DNA from: Streptomyces sp. WAC 01529
GTDB lineage: Bacteria > Actinomycetota > Actinomycetes > Streptomycetales > Streptomycetaceae
Assembly: GCF_003945545.1 (NCBI RefSeq)
Contig: NZ_CP029617.1
Coordinates: forward strand, 2,553,001 to 2,617,000
Direction: 5' to 3'
Length of the DNA: 64,000 bases
The notes beneath the pieces are model-generated. The model was not told where the DNA came from and did not search any database. It worked only from the letters and a program-made list of their open reading frames with translations. Both the position numbers and the translations under genes were made by a program. Of the stretch, positions 26,351-34,169 are shown piece after piece; position 1 is the stretch's first letter, and the number at the start of each line of letters is the position of its first letter.

Positions 26351-28528
26351 ATGGACGATCTCCAGTTTCACGGACCCCCTGTCGTAGTCCCCTGGTGGCC
26401 GGAAGAGAGTGCCGGGAATCCGGTCGCCCCGGCCTGCCCCGGAGCCCCGGTGAGCGTGGCGCGGGAACTCGCGGGGCTTGTCCATACCGCCCATGAGACG
26501 GCCCTGCGGGCGCATCAAGCACTTGAGGACTGGGCGCTCGCAGGCGCCGCCCGGCCCACCCCACGGGTGCCGGCACCGGTCACCCCAGCGGTGCCGGCAG
26601 CGGTCATCGAAGCCGGGGAGGCGGCGCGTCGTACGCCCGCTCGGGAGGCGGGCGGCTTCCTGCGGGCGAGCGTCACCTATCGGCACGACGGCGAGCTGCC
26701 GTCCGCCGCCGTCCTGCGTACCGACACCACGGCCGACACAGAGGGCGCGGGGTCATGGGGCTGGACCGTGCACCACGGCGCGGCGCTCCTGGCCGAGGCA
26801 CACGGCCTGGCGGGCGAAGGCGCGAGGGAGGCAGCGGCCTGGCCGGTCCGGGCGGTGCCCGGGGACAGCCGCCAGTTCCGTGCCCTGGCCCGCGCCACCC
26901 GCGACCGCCTCGGCCCGGCGGACGTGGAGATGGTCTGCACCGAGGGCCCGGGGAGCTTGCGCCGCGTGACGGAGGCCACCCACTCCGGCGCCGAGACGGG
27001 CCGGTACCACCTGGGTCGTCTGACGGCCACCGTCGACCTCGGCCGCGGCGGTCCGGGTACGGGCTGGCCGGCACTGCTCGACGCCGCCTGGCAGGCGCTG
27101 CACCTCCACGCGCTGCACCAGGGGCTGCACACCTGCCTGGTGCGACCCGCTCTGCTGCCCTGGGCGGGCAAGAGCACGGAGATCGAGGTCCTGGACACGG
27201 CACAACTCACCGGCTCACTCACGCTGGAAGCGGACATCGCGGCGATCGGCCTCGTCCCCCGCCCCCATGTGGTCGCCGACATGCGCGTCCACACCGCTCG
27301 GGGCCCCCTCGCCCGGCTGCACAACGTGGCGGTGATCCTGCGGGAGAGGCCGGGCACCCCGGTGGGACCCGGAGCCGCCGCACGACAGTCAGGGGATGAG
27401 ACACCCCCGTTCGCCAACGAACTGCACATGGCGCATGCCGCCGAAGGGGACCTGCACGTCGCCTACGGCTCCCCCGCCGACGCGGCACAGCCGAAGGTCC
27501 GCCCCCGCTTGCCCCGGGGCGACCTGCTCATGCTGGACCGGTTGCTCACCGCTCCCCCCGCCGAGGGCGAGGGCTCGCCGGAATCCGAATACGTCACCGA
27601 GTACGACGTGCCGGCGGCCCCCTGGTACGTCCGGGAGAACGGGGGCACGGTCCCCCACCTCATGTACCTGGAGTCCTCGCTCCAGGCCGCGGCCTTCGTC
27701 GGGGGCGCGCTGGGTGCCAGCTTCGAGTTCCCCGACGAAAGCCTCACCGTCCGCAATCTCGAGGGCCAGGACCACATGGTGCGCCGGGCTGATCTGCTCG
27801 GGCGCACCGTACGTCAGCGGACCAGGATTCTCGCTCGTACTCCGTTGCCCGGCGCGGTACTTCAGCGGTACGGATACGAACTCAGCGTGGACGACGAGGT
27901 GTTCTACCGGGGGGAGAGCGTCCACGGCTTCTTCACCGAGAGCGCCCTTGCCAGTCAGCAGGGCTTGGACGGGGGCCGCCTCGTCCCTCCGTGGCTGAGA
28001 CGCCAGGCGTCGTACGAGGTGCGCGCGGTCCGGCCGGACCTGTCGGCGCTTCCCGTGGGGCAGGGGCGTTTCGCCTTCCTGTCGGGGACCGAGAGCGAGC
28101 TGGTGCGCGACGGTGGCACCCATGGCCGGGGATACCTGCTGTGCACCAAACCGGTGCGTGCGGACGACTGGTACTTCGCCCACCACTTCCTGAACGACCC
28201 CGTCATGCCCGGCTCCTGCGGGATCGAAATGCTGATCCAGATGGTCAAGGGCTACCTGCTGTGCACCGGCACCATCGACGAGAAGGAGCTGAACGCGCTG
28301 CGCACACCGCCCGGTGCGGAACTCCGGTGGACCTACCGGGGGCAGATCCTGCCGCAGCACCACGAGGTGCAGGCCGAGATCCATCTGCGCCGGATCCACC
28401 GGGACGGCAAGGGTCTTACGGCCTGGGCCGACGGCAGCGTCTGGCGCGACGGCCTGCGCATCTACGCGGTCGACAACATCGTCCTACAGGTGGGCGACAG
28501 TTCCGGAGAGCAGGTGGGTCACCCATGA
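26351..28528 (+). CDS. PfaC-like dehydratase protein lacking KS and CLF domains
   Basis: A 725-residue protein resembling only the dehydratase half of PUFA synthase subunit C. After a Pro-rich segment comes a hot-dog-like region ending in RPHVVADMRVHTARGPLARLHNVAV. A first FabA-like domain (~residues 390-540) reads LPRGDLLMLDRLL and MYLESSLQAAAFVGG and lacks the catalytic His. A second (~560-720) has FAHHFLNDPVMPGSCGIEM, with His612 and Glu626 spaced as FabA His70/Asp84. It ends DGLRIYAVDNIVL, as PfaC does. No KS or chain-length-factor motif is present. The ATG at 26351 follows GAAGAG; in-frame starts inside pfaA are less likely. The stop overlaps the pfaD-like start. Confidence 0.88.
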   Translation: MDDLQFHGPPVVVPWWPEESAGNPVAPACPGAPVSVARELAGLVHTAHETALRAHQALEDWALAGAARPTPRVPAPVTPAVPAAVIEAGEAARRTPAREAGGFLRASVTYRHDGELPSAAVLRTDTTADTEGAGSWGWTVHHGAALLAEAHGLAGEGAREAAAWPVRAVPGDSRQFRALARATRDRLGPADVEMVCTEGPGSLRRVTEATHSGAETGRYHLGRLTATVDLGRGGPGTGWPALLDAAWQALHLHALHQGLHTCLVRPALLPWAGKSTEIEVLDTAQLTGSLTLEADIAAIGLVPRPHVVADMRVHTARGPLARLHNVAVILRERPGTPVGPGAAARQSGDETPPFANELHMAHAAEGDLHVAYGSPADAAQPKVRPRLPRGDLLMLDRLLTAPPAEGEGSPESEYVTEYDVPAAPWYVRENGGTVPHLMYLESSLQAAAFVGGALGASFEFPDESLTVRNLEGQDHMVRRADLLGRTVRQRTRILARTPLPGAVLQRYGYELSVDDEVFYRGESVHGFFTESALASQQGLDGGRLVPPWLRRQASYEVRAVRPDLSALPVGQGRFAFLSGTESELVRDGGTHGRGYLLCTKPVRADDWYFAHHFLNDPVMPGSCGIEMLIQMVKGYLLCTGTIDEKELNALRTPPGAELRWTYRGQILPQHHEVQAEIHLRRIHRDGKGLTAWADGSVWRDGLRIYAVDNIVLQVGDSSGEQVGHP

Positions 28529-30150
28529 TGACGTCGGACCACGCCGTCGTACGCTTCGACCCCGTCGATGTCCGTGCGCTCCTGTGCGAACTGGATCAGC
28601 CGTGTTTCGTCGTCCGCCAGGGGGGACGGATCGGGGTCGTCGCCGAACGTCCCGGCGCCGGTTCCGGCACGCAGATCCTGGCCGCGGCCGCACCGGTCAG
28701 CACCCGCGCGCTGGGTGCCCCGCACTTCCTGGCGCGGCACGGAGTGCGGCAGCCCTACATGGCGGGGTCGATGGCGGGCGGCACCTCGTCCGAGGAGCTG
28801 GTGGTCGCCCTTGCCCGCTCCGGCCATCTGGCGTCCTTCGGCGCGGCCGGTCTCTCCGCCGGCCGTGTCGAGCAGGCGCTGCGACGGCTGCGACGGGATC
28901 TCCCGGACCTTCCCTGGGCCTGCAACCTCATCCACGACCCGGCCGACCCGGCGTCGGAACGCCGAACGGTGGACCTCTGCCTGCACCACCAGGTGGCGTG
29001 CGTCGAGGCGTCCGCCTTCCTCCAGCCGACGGCGGAGCTGGTCCGTTACCGCGCGGCGGGACTGCGCAGGGCACCGGACGGAGCCGTGCACACCGGCAAC
29101 CGCGTCGTCGCGAAGGTCTCGCAGCCCAGCACCGCGGAGTTCTTCCTGCGGCCGCCCCCCGCCGAGCTTTTGACCGAACTCGCCCACCAGGGGCGTATCA
29201 CCGCTGAGCAGGCAGAACTGGCCGCGCGGGTGGCGCTGGCCGACGACATCACCGTGGAAGCCGATTCCGCCGGGCACACCGACCGGCGGCCGCTGGTCAC
29301 CCAACTGCCCCTGATCATCGCCCTGCGGGACCGCGAGGCGGCGGCCGGGCGTCCCGGCGGGGTCGTCGGTGTCGGCGCCGCCGGTGGCATCGGCACTCCC
29401 CAGGCCGCGTTCGGTGCCTTCGCCATGGGCGCGGACTACATCGTCACCGGCTCCATCAACCAGGCATGCGTCGAAGCGGGCACCTCGCCCGCGGTGAAGG
29501 CCATGCTCGCCGAAGCCGGGCCCGGCGACTACGCGATGGCCCCCGCCGCCGACATGTTCGAAATGGGGATCGATGTGCAGGTCCTCAAACGGGGGACCCT
29601 CTTCCCCGGCCGGGCCGCGTGGCTCTACCGGCTCTACCGCGAGCACGCGAGCCTTGAGGACCTGCCCGGAAGCGACCTCAAGCGGCTGGAGGAACAGATC
29701 CTGCGGCGCCCCGTCGGCCAGGCGTGGGCGGACGTGGCCGCCTACCTCGCACAGCACCGGCCCGAGCAGGCGGCGCTCGCCGCGCACACGCCCAAGCTCC
29801 GTATGGCACTGCTCTTCCGCTGGTATCTGGGACTCTCCTCGCGCTGGGCCACGCAAGGCGCCCCGGACCGCAGCGGCGACTACCAGATCTGGTGCGGCCC
29901 GGCGATGAGCGCGTTCAACGCATGGGTCCATGGAACGCCCTGGCAGGACCCCCACCACCGGTACGCCCCGGACATCGCACGGGCACTGCTCTCCGGCGCG
30001 GCCTACCACAGCCGCCTCGCCCAGCTGCGCTTCGCGGGCGTCAGCCTGCCCTCTCTGTGCGGCACCTACCCCGCCCCCGGTGCGGTGCCGTCCGCGGGCG
30101 CCTTCCCTCAACCCGGCAGGCCTGCGCTCCCCTCACTCGTCACGGGCTGA
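28525..30150 (+). CDS. PfaD-like trans-acting enoyl reductase (nitropropane-dioxygenase fold)
   Basis: A 541-residue FMN-dependent TIM-barrel protein matching PUFA synthase subunit D. It would reduce enoyl intermediates on the megasynthase. Seen: MAGSMAGGTSSEELVVALARSG, NLIHDP, VEASAFL, the phosphate-binding GVGAAGGIGTPQAAFGAFAMGADYIVTGSINQ-like run near residue 295, then EAGTSPAVKAML, APAADMFEMGIDVQVLKRGTLFPGRA and LYRLYREHASLEDLP, all family hallmarks. Starts at 28525 and 28528 are both possible; the first overlaps the upstream stop (ATGA), implying coupling. A membrane-protein gene follows after 19 nt. Confidence 0.92.
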   Translation: MMTSDHAVVRFDPVDVRALLCELDQPCFVVRQGGRIGVVAERPGAGSGTQILAAAAPVSTRALGAPHFLARHGVRQPYMAGSMAGGTSSEELVVALARSGHLASFGAAGLSAGRVEQALRRLRRDLPDLPWACNLIHDPADPASERRTVDLCLHHQVACVEASAFLQPTAELVRYRAAGLRRAPDGAVHTGNRVVAKVSQPSTAEFFLRPPPAELLTELAHQGRITAEQAELAARVALADDITVEADSAGHTDRRPLVTQLPLIIALRDREAAAGRPGGVVGVGAAGGIGTPQAAFGAFAMGADYIVTGSINQACVEAGTSPAVKAMLAEAGPGDYAMAPAADMFEMGIDVQVLKRGTLFPGRAAWLYRLYREHASLEDLPGSDLKRLEEQILRRPVGQAWADVAAYLAQHRPEQAALAAHTPKLRMALLFRWYLGLSSRWATQGAPDRSGDYQIWCGPAMSAFNAWVHGTPWQDPHHRYAPDIARALLSGAAYHSRLAQLRFAGVSLPSLCGTYPAPGAVPSAGAFPQPGRPALPSLVTG

Positions 30151-30169
30151 AGAAGGGCTTCTCGCTCCC

Positions 30170-31030
30170 ATGCTGCAGATCGACCCGTTCTGGTCCTACG
30201 GAATCGGGGCCGGATGCGCACTGGCCACCGCCGCCCGGCTACGCGACGCCCACGGTGACGGCACGCGCCGAGAGGCCATCCGGGATCGGGGGCTGCTGGC
30301 CACCCTGCTGTTCATGGGGATGCTGTTCATCCCCATGGGCATGTGGCTGGCCACGCGGTTCCCCGGCTGGGAGACCATGTACGCCTGGCGAGCCGTTCCA
30401 CCGTGGGCGCTGGCGGCCTTCAGTGCGGGCCTCGTGGTCTGCGCCACAGCGGGCTACCTGCTCACTCATAGGCTGCTGGTCCGCGGAAAGCCGTGGGGTG
30501 CCTGCCTGCAATTCGTCGCGGCCTACGTCTTTGTCTTCTGCACGCTCATCCACGGCTGGGACGGCACCGGTCTGCGCCGTTTCCTCGCCACCGCGCCCGC
30601 CGCCTTCACCTCCCCCACGCCGACCACGGCTGAACTCATCCAGTGGCTTCGGTCCCCCATCGCCGAGACGCTGTTCTGGATGGGCCTTGTGCTGATCCCG
30701 GCCCTCCTGGCGGTGAACGTCCGGCTTCGAACGGGGGGCACGGGCGCACCAGGCACACGAGGCGCGCCGCTGGACGGCCTGGACATGGTCCTGCGGGCGA
30801 CGATGGTCATCCTCGGCCCGTGCCTCGCGCTCGCCGTCTCGGCGTCCCTGGCCGTCACGGTGTTCGGCCCACTCCTCGGCGGCGCGGCGTGGACCGCTCT
30901 CGCCGTCGCCGTCCTGCATCCCCGCAGCGCGCTGGCCGCGGTGTGCCGACGTATCGTCCTGCCCGCCGCTTGTCCGCCGCGCCGTGCGGAACCCTCTGCT
31001 GGAGGCCAGCATCTTCACGCCGGACAGTGA
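30170..31030 (+). CDS. Polytopic membrane protein of the lipid-synthase locus, function unknown
   Basis: A 286-residue integral membrane protein with about seven hydrophobic segments: LLATLLFMGMLFIPMGMWLA, WALAAFSAGLVVCATAGYLL, LQFVAAYVFVFCTLI, ETLFWMGLVLIPALLA, MVILGPCLALAVSASLAVTVF and others. No transporter, desaturase or acyltransferase motif (for example the three His boxes of desaturases) is present. The ATG at 30170 gives the first helix MLQIDPFWSYGIGAG; AGAAGGG lies 12 nt upstream. Its 3' end overlaps the aldehyde-dehydrogenase-like gene by 47 nt, so the two are tightly linked. A role in placing or exporting the lipid product is a guess from context. Confidence 0.75.
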   Translation: MLQIDPFWSYGIGAGCALATAARLRDAHGDGTRREAIRDRGLLATLLFMGMLFIPMGMWLATRFPGWETMYAWRAVPPWALAAFSAGLVVCATAGYLLTHRLLVRGKPWGACLQFVAAYVFVFCTLIHGWDGTGLRRFLATAPAAFTSPTPTTAELIQWLRSPIAETLFWMGLVLIPALLAVNVRLRTGGTGAPGTRGAPLDGLDMVLRATMVILGPCLALAVSASLAVTVFGPLLGGAAWTALAVAVLHPRSALAAVCRRIVLPAACPPRRAEPSAGGQHLHAGQ

Positions 31031-32300
31031 CCGCGATCGCGTCACCGTGACAAGCGCCTTCTCGGGCCATCCCCTGCTCTGCGTTCCCCTCTCCTCCGCG
31101 GCGGACGTCTGTTCCACCGTCGACCGGGCACGCTGCGCCCAGGAGGCGTGGGGACCGGCACCGGCCGCCGAGCGCACGCGATGGCTCATGCGTCTGCGCG
31201 GAGACCTCAGGGCCCACCGTGCCTGGCTGGGGTCCGTCGTCGAGCACGCCGGCGGACTGGGGCCACGCGACCGCGCCGCCGAACTCCGCCAGACGGACAA
31301 GGTGTTGCTGCACGCGTTCAAGGCCCTGCGGGCATCGGTCGGCCTGCGGCAGGCCCTGCGCGGCGCACAAGCCCGCCCGGCCCCGGGCCGGTACAGCCCG
31401 CACAGGCCGGCGGTGATCTCTTCACGCGTGCACGAGGGGCGGCCGCTGGCTTCCCTCCTCGAAGGCGCCCTGCCCGCACTTGTGGGCGGCAGCGCCGTCG
31501 TCACGGAGGTGGACGTCCGCAGCGCCGTGCCGGCGCTCGCGGTGCAGGCCCTGGCGCGGAGGGCCGGTCTGCCCCGGCACGTCTGGCAGTTGATGGTGAG
31601 CCAGGACTCCGAGCGGGCCACCGTGGGGGATCTGCGAGCGGTACTGAACGAGCACGCGGACGACTTCGCCCCGCAATGCTGTCTGCGCGGCACCTCGGGG
31701 TCAGGGAAGGCGGGGACGCGGGTTCCGGGTCTTCTCGTGCTGCGGCACGACGGATGCTCCCGTGCGGCCGCCCAGGCAGCGGTCGACGCCTGCTTCTCGC
31801 GCGCCGGCCGGATGTGTTCGACGACCCCGCTCATCGCGGTGCACGCCGACCGCCAGGCCGAGTTCGTACGACAACTCGTCGGCCGGGCCGCACGATTCAC
31901 CCCGGAAAGCACGCTCCCCGGACGGGGACAACTCACGCTCATGCGGAAGTGGTCCGCCACCGTTGCGGCATCCGGCGCCTTGCCCCTACTGCCGAAGAGC
32001 CCCACCAGCGGTACGACGCCACCAGTCCCGGAGCCGGTCGCCCTCTTCGACCACAGTGCCTGGTACCGGAGACTCCCCGAACTTCCTCCGGCAGGCCCGG
32101 TCGCGCTCGTCACCACCTTCACCCGCTGGTCCGAGGCGCTGGCGCTCGCTCGTCACACCGGTACCCACCTCAGCGTCTTCACCCGCACGCGCGCCGCGCA
32201 GCTGGACCCTCAGTTCGCGGGGCTTCCCGCGTCCCGGATCGGATTCAACCGGGCGTCGTCGCCCACCCCGGCCTGGGGCGGACCAGGCGCGCACTCCTGA
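30984..32300 (+). CDS. Aldehyde-dehydrogenase-like protein with degenerate active site
   Basis: A 438-residue member of the ALDH superfamily fold. Residues 35-140 correspond to the helical N-terminal part (RARCAQEAWGPAPAAERTRWLMRLRGDL). The nucleophile region is RAGRMCSTTPLIAVH, with Cys278 in the expected place, followed by DRQAEFVRQLVGRAARF as in true ALDHs. The usual general-base motif (ELGGK) is replaced by VPGLLVLRHDG, and the NAD-binding TGS region reads GTSGSG. Total length is ~40-60 residues short of the family. It starts at a GTG, 47 nt inside the preceding gene. Possible roles are acyl transfer or thioester handling rather than NAD oxidation. Its 3' end overlaps a convergent gene by 91 nt. 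Confidence 0.72.
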   Translation: MRNPLLEASIFTPDSDRDRVTVTSAFSGHPLLCVPLSSAADVCSTVDRARCAQEAWGPAPAAERTRWLMRLRGDLRAHRAWLGSVVEHAGGLGPRDRAAELRQTDKVLLHAFKALRASVGLRQALRGAQARPAPGRYSPHRPAVISSRVHEGRPLASLLEGALPALVGGSAVVTEVDVRSAVPALAVQALARRAGLPRHVWQLMVSQDSERATVGDLRAVLNEHADDFAPQCCLRGTSGSGKAGTRVPGLLVLRHDGCSRAAAQAAVDACFSRAGRMCSTTPLIAVHADRQAEFVRQLVGRAARFTPESTLPGRGQLTLMRKWSATVAASGALPLLPKSPTSGTTPPVPEPVALFDHSAWYRRLPELPPAGPVALVTTFTRWSEALALARHTGTHLSVFTRTRAAQLDPQFAGLPASRIGFNRASSPTPAWGGPGAHS

Positions 32301-32923
32301 CCGGGGCCGATGGTCGTGCCGTCGGTGGTGGCGTGATCGGCGCGGGCCCATAGACCCGTCGCGTGAACATCGCTCAAGTAGAGGTAGGGCAAAGGCAAGG
32401 GCGGCAGTGCGGCCGTGGAGAGGGCCACGGGCAGCAGGCCGAAGACGCGGCCCCCGAGCCGCGTCGCGGCGAACCGCACATCACCGGAGAGGGTGATGCG
32501 ACGGGCCACCGTGCAGGAGCCGGGCGCGCGGCCCGAACCCTGGTAGCCGATACGGGCGTTGTCGAGGGTGACACTCTCGGCGCGGCACACGTCGCGCCCC
32601 AGGGGGCAGTACATGGCGGTGACGGTGAGGCCGGTGGCACGCAGCGTCGCCCCGCGCGGGGACCGGCCGCCCGGCACCGCGGCCTTGAAACACGCCAGAA
32701 CGGCTCGTGCGGCCGGCGCTCGCGCAGCCCCTGCGGGAGCGGCGGCAGGGAGATCCGCTGCCGTACACGAGTCCGAGGGCGTCGCTTCCGTCGTGGGGGC
32801 CTTGCGCACGGACGGCGCGGGCGGCACGGCGGGATCGGCGCCGGCGGAGACGGGGAGGAGACCGAGCACGCAGGTGGCGGAGAGGAGCAGCGCTGCACGG
32901 CGTCGTCCCACTCGTTCACTCAC
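32210..32923 (-). CDS. Secreted Ala/Pro-rich protein, third gene of the DUF6230/DUF6114 operon
   Basis: A 237-residue predicted exported protein. A basic start (SERVGRRR) is followed by a hydrophobic core (AALLLSATCVLGLLPVSAGA), then a Pro/Ala-rich linker and a Cys-containing domain (SCTAADL, VLACFKAAV, YCPLGRDVCRAESVTLDNARIGY, GSCTVARR). Four to six Cys suggest disulfides outside the cell. The C-terminus contains SDVHATGLWARADHA. The GTG start at 32921-32923 overlaps the DUF6114 stop (GTGA), so it is translationally coupled. It overlaps the convergent ALDH-like gene for 91 nt. I do not recognise a named family. Confidence 0.7.
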   Translation of the reverse strand: MSERVGRRRAALLLSATCVLGLLPVSAGADPAVPPAPSVRKAPTTEATPSDSCTAADLPAAAPAGAARAPAARAVLACFKAAVPGGRSPRGATLRATGLTVTAMYCPLGRDVCRAESVTLDNARIGYQGSGRAPGSCTVARRITLSGDVRFAATRLGGRVFGLLPVALSTAALPPLPLPYLYLSDVHATGLWARADHATTDGTTIGPGQECAPGPPQAGVGDDARLNPIRDAGSPAN

Positions 32924-33333
32924 AATTCGGCGCCGACAGCCGCGTCGACCGCTGCCGGTGCCGCCTCGGACCCGCCCTCGGCCCCTCTCCACGCCAGGGC
33001 GAGCGAACCGCCGAGCAGAGCGAGGAACATGCCGATCAGAAAGCCGCCGAGGTTGGCCAGCGGGTAGGACAGCAGTCCGAGGACGAGGGCGGCAGCACCG
33101 CTCGTGGTGGCGCTGGCGGGGCGTGCCCACAGGTGTGCGGCGCAGGCCAGCAGGGCGGCGGCCACGAGGACCGCGCTGGCGCCGCTGATCCCCTGGAGGC
33201 CCAGCAAACTGGGGCGGGCGAGCGGGAAGACGCCCAGTTCGGCGGCGGCCAGGGCGAGCACGAGGCAGGCGGCCACGGGGCGCGGGCGACGGGGATGGGG
33301 ATGGGGCGGGGTGGAAGCCGCGCTCAGGTGCAT
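32920..33333 (-). CDS. DUF6114-type small membrane protein
   Basis: A 137-residue protein with four hydrophobic helices: VAACLVLALAAAELGVFPL, ASAVLVAAALLACAAHLW, GAAALVLGLLSYPLANLGGFLIGMFLALLGGSLALAW, the last long enough for two. The pattern matches the DUF6114 family, which in streptomycetes is encoded next to DUF6230 proteins, as here. The start ATG at 33333 lies inside the last codons of the DUF6230 gene (10-nt overlap) and the stop overlaps the next gene's GTG. The biochemical role is unknown. Confidence 0.78.
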   Translation of the reverse strand: MHLSAASTPPHPHPRRPRPVAACLVLALAAAELGVFPLARPSLLGLQGISGASAVLVAAALLACAAHLWARPASATTSGAAALVLGLLSYPLANLGGFLIGMFLALLGGSLALAWRGAEGGSEAAPAAVDAAVGAEL

Positions 33334-33965
33334 GGCTGCTCCCCCCGGCGGACGGACATGTCGGCGCCCGCGAGGGAGAACATCCCCGCCGTCAGCGACC
33401 AGGCCTTCAGGCGCATGTTCTCGATGGTCAGCTTGCGGGCCTGCTGCCCGTACGTTCCCGCCGGGCCGGTGACCCCCGAGCTATCCAGCGTGGCGGCATC
33501 TCGGCCCATCTCCACCGATTTGTACGTCATGTTCCCGGTCAGGCGGGACAAGTCGAGCGCCAGGTGCTCGGCGCGCACAGGCGCGGGCGCGCCGGAGCGG
33601 ATGACCAGAGTGGCGGCGCCGAACGGGGAGTGGGTCACCGCCGACTGGCACAGGCCGCTGATCCGCGCGCTGCGGATGCCGACGACCGCCACCGGGTGGC
33701 GGGTGCCTTTTCCGTCGGCGCGGAAGGAGGCGAACTGGGTGGCACCGGTGGCCTCGAGTCGCTCGGCGGTCACGGTGAACGGGCTGCCCGCGACAGCGAA
33801 GGAGACCGGGATCTCGGCCGCGGTCGTCGTGACGACGGTCCCGGCTCCCAGCGTCATCGCCGCACCGAAGACGAGGGTGAAGCGCCGCCACCTGATGCGG
33901 CCGCGACGTCGGCCCGTCCGCGCACCCCGGCGCTTCGACGGCGAACGGGATGTCGTTGCTTCCAT
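33324..33965 (-). CDS. DUF6230-type exported/membrane-anchored protein
   Basis: A 213-residue protein. A basic cytosolic head (SKRRGARTGRRRGRIRWRR) is followed by one hydrophobic helix (FTLVFGAAMTLGAGTVVTTTAAEIPVSF) and an extracellular beta-rich domain (FAVAGSPFTVTAERLEATGATQFASF, VGIRSARISGLCQSAV, LTIENMRLKAWSLTAGMF). This is the DUF6230 layout. The ATG at 33965 is chosen because the frame upstream is antisense to the AIM24 gene. It is first in the three-gene coupled operon and is divergent from AIM24. The function is unknown; a cell-envelope role is likely. Confidence 0.8.
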   Translation of the reverse strand: MEATTSRSPSKRRGARTGRRRGRIRWRRFTLVFGAAMTLGAGTVVTTTAAEIPVSFAVAGSPFTVTAERLEATGATQFASFRADGKGTRHPVAVVGIRSARISGLCQSAVTHSPFGAATLVIRSGAPAPVRAEHLALDLSRLTGNMTYKSVEMGRDAATLDSSGVTGPAGTYGQQARKLTIENMRLKAWSLTAGMFSLAGADMSVRRGEQPCT

Positions 33966-34169
33966 GGAGTGTCCCTCGGGCCGGCGCGTGTGGTGCGAGC
34001 GTTCTGCCACCTGCGCAACGCGGTTCCGAGGGCGGGCGTCACCACGGCCTACCCGAACGGCGGTACCGGCGGCCGTACCGACGGCGGCCCCGACACCGGT
34101 CCGCGCGGAAGACCGGCGGCGGCCCGTGGAGGCTTTCCGTGGGCATCCCCCATGGCCCAGGATTCCCCT

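Noticed and set aside
23775..26576. 933-codon open frame antisense to the PfaA-like gene
   Set aside because: Composition is Gly/Arg/Gln-rich without domains, and the opposite strand carries unmistakable ACP, KR and DH motifs. Long antisense frames are expected at this GC content.
27991..28524. In-frame extension of the PfaD-like protein into the PfaC-like gene
   Set aside because: The extra residues are out-of-frame PfaC sequence; the ATGA overlap at 28525 and homology mark the real start.
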